Below, one piece after another: positions 6,495-7,098 of a DNA stretch of 7,098 nt. The notes beneath the pieces were generated by a model. The model did not search any database and was not told the DNA's origin. It saw only the letters and a program-made list of their open reading frames with translations. A program made the translations under genes and the position numbers. Source of the stretch: JAOUEA01 sp031364965 (lineage in GTDB: Bacteria > Actinomycetota > UBA4738 > HRBIN12). Every line of letters begins with the position of its first letter. Position 1 is the stretch's first letter. Where the stretch lies: NCBI GenBank assembly GCA_031364965.1, contig JANLXF010000105.1:1-7098 (forward strand). The letters run 5' to 3'.

Positions 6495-7098
6495 CTACCC
6501 TTTGCTGCCGACGGACGCGGTCAGCGACGCCGTGAGCTCCCGGTCCTGCGCGAGGCGCCTGGCGTCGCGGCGCGACGAGATCGCCGGCGCCACCGCGGAG
6601 CTGATGGCCGCGAGCACGCCGACGGTGAACAAGATCGTGCCCATCACGTTCACCTGCGGGGGGATCCCTTGCTTGGCCGCGCCGGCGACGTAGAGCGGGA
6701 ACGTCACCGTGGGCCCCGCCACGAAGCTCGTGATCACGAAGTCGTCGACCGAGAGCGCGAAGGCGAGCAGGAAGCCCGAGATCACCGACGGCATGATCAG
6801 CGGCAGCGTCACGAGCCGGAACGTGTTGAGCGGATCGGCGCCCAGGTCCTGCGCCGCTTCCTCGTACGAGGACGAGAGCCCCTGCACGCGGGCGCGCACG
6901 GTCACCGCCACGAACGAGATCGAGAACGCGATGTGGGAGACCAGGATCGTCGGGAAGCCCTGTGAGATGAAGGTGTACGCGTTCACGAACATCGTGAGGA
7001 GCGAGGTGCCCAGCACGATCTCGGGCGACGCGATCGCCAGGAACACGAGGTAGTTCGTGCTGGCCGCCCCCTTGAAGCGGTAGCGGCCGAGCGCGAGC
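6495..7098 (-). CDS. ABC transporter permease, PotC/YdcV type (partial, N-terminus beyond window)
   Basis: This is the inner-membrane permease of a binding-protein-dependent ABC importer, most like the spermidine/putrescine permease PotC. The last 200 residues are visible; the family is usually ~260-280 long, so the first helices are missing and the start is off the right edge. The EAA loop that docks on the ATPase is clear at visible residues 79-103: EEAAQDLGADP, followed by the LP-containing end (TLPLIMP). Next comes FALSVDDFVITSFVAGP, typical of PotC-like proteins. Helices lie at about 16-37, 49-67, 104-126 and 150-172, with a hydrophilic tail after about 175. The substrate is probably a polyamine, but related permeases carry other solutes. 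It ends 129 nt before atpZ on the same strand and is probably the last gene of its own operon. Confidence 0.85.
   Translation of the reverse strand, partial: LALGRYRFKGAASTNYLVFLAIASPEIVLGTSLLTMFVNAYTFISQGFPTILVSHIAFSISFVAVTVRARVQGLSSSYEEAAQDLGADPLNTFRLVTLPLIMPSVISGFLLAFALSVDDFVITSFVAGPTVTFPLYVAGAAKQGIPPQVNVMGTILFTVGVLAAISSAVAPAISSRRDARRLAQDRELTASLTASVGSKG

Noticed and set aside
6348..7053. Plus-strand open frames opposite the permease gene and the intergenic gap.
   Set aside because: The minus-strand frame has a clear EAA loop and membrane helices. The plus-strand translations are highly charged (Arg/His/Glu-rich) shadows, and one runs straight through the atp promoter.

Overview
The window is GC-rich chromosomal DNA, and every gene I can support lies on the minus strand. 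It holds most of an F-type (F1Fo) ATP synthase operon. In transcription order, from high to low coordinates, this reads atpZ - atpI - atpB (a) - atpE (c) - atpF (b) - atpH (delta) - atpA (alpha) - atpG (gamma) - atpD (beta, cut off by the left edge). Epsilon (atpC) would normally follow beta and is not in the window. To the right, upstream of the operon, lies the 3' part of a PotC-like ABC transporter permease gene.

The organism looks like a bacterium of the Actinomycetota. This rests on the base composition, the c subunit (GPGIGIG helix-1 motif, ARQPEA loop, FVEALAL helix 2, much like streptomycete c subunits), the separate unfused b and delta genes, and an alpha subunit with a long acidic C-terminal tail. 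I cannot name a genus. A lineage outside the classic Streptomyces/Mycobacterium groups is possible, but that is a guess.

Layout: 6495-7098 is the permease (N-terminus missing). 6366-6494 is the only real intergenic gap (129 nt); it carries a sigma70-type promoter and an inverted repeat containing a CRP-like palindrome. 6147-6365 atpZ and 5702-6166 atpI are small membrane proteins that accompany ATP synthases. 4066-5698 encodes the membrane sector and stator arm (a, c, b). 1-4064 encodes delta and the F1 head (alpha, gamma, beta). Genes are separated by 1-14 nt or overlap, so the cluster reads as one translationally coupled operon. The strongest ribosome binding sites precede c and b.

How the genes work together: the a subunit and c ring conduct protons, gamma carries rotation into the alpha3-beta3 head where ATP is made, and b plus delta hold the head still. 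AtpI and AtpZ probably assist c-ring assembly and/or Mg2+ supply. The catalytic residues I could check are all present, so this looks like a functional H+-coupled enzyme. I found no mobile element, CRISPR array, RNA gene or novel multi-gene system. The points worth a second look are the alpha tail, the apparently leaderless promoter of atpZ, and the palindrome upstream of it.
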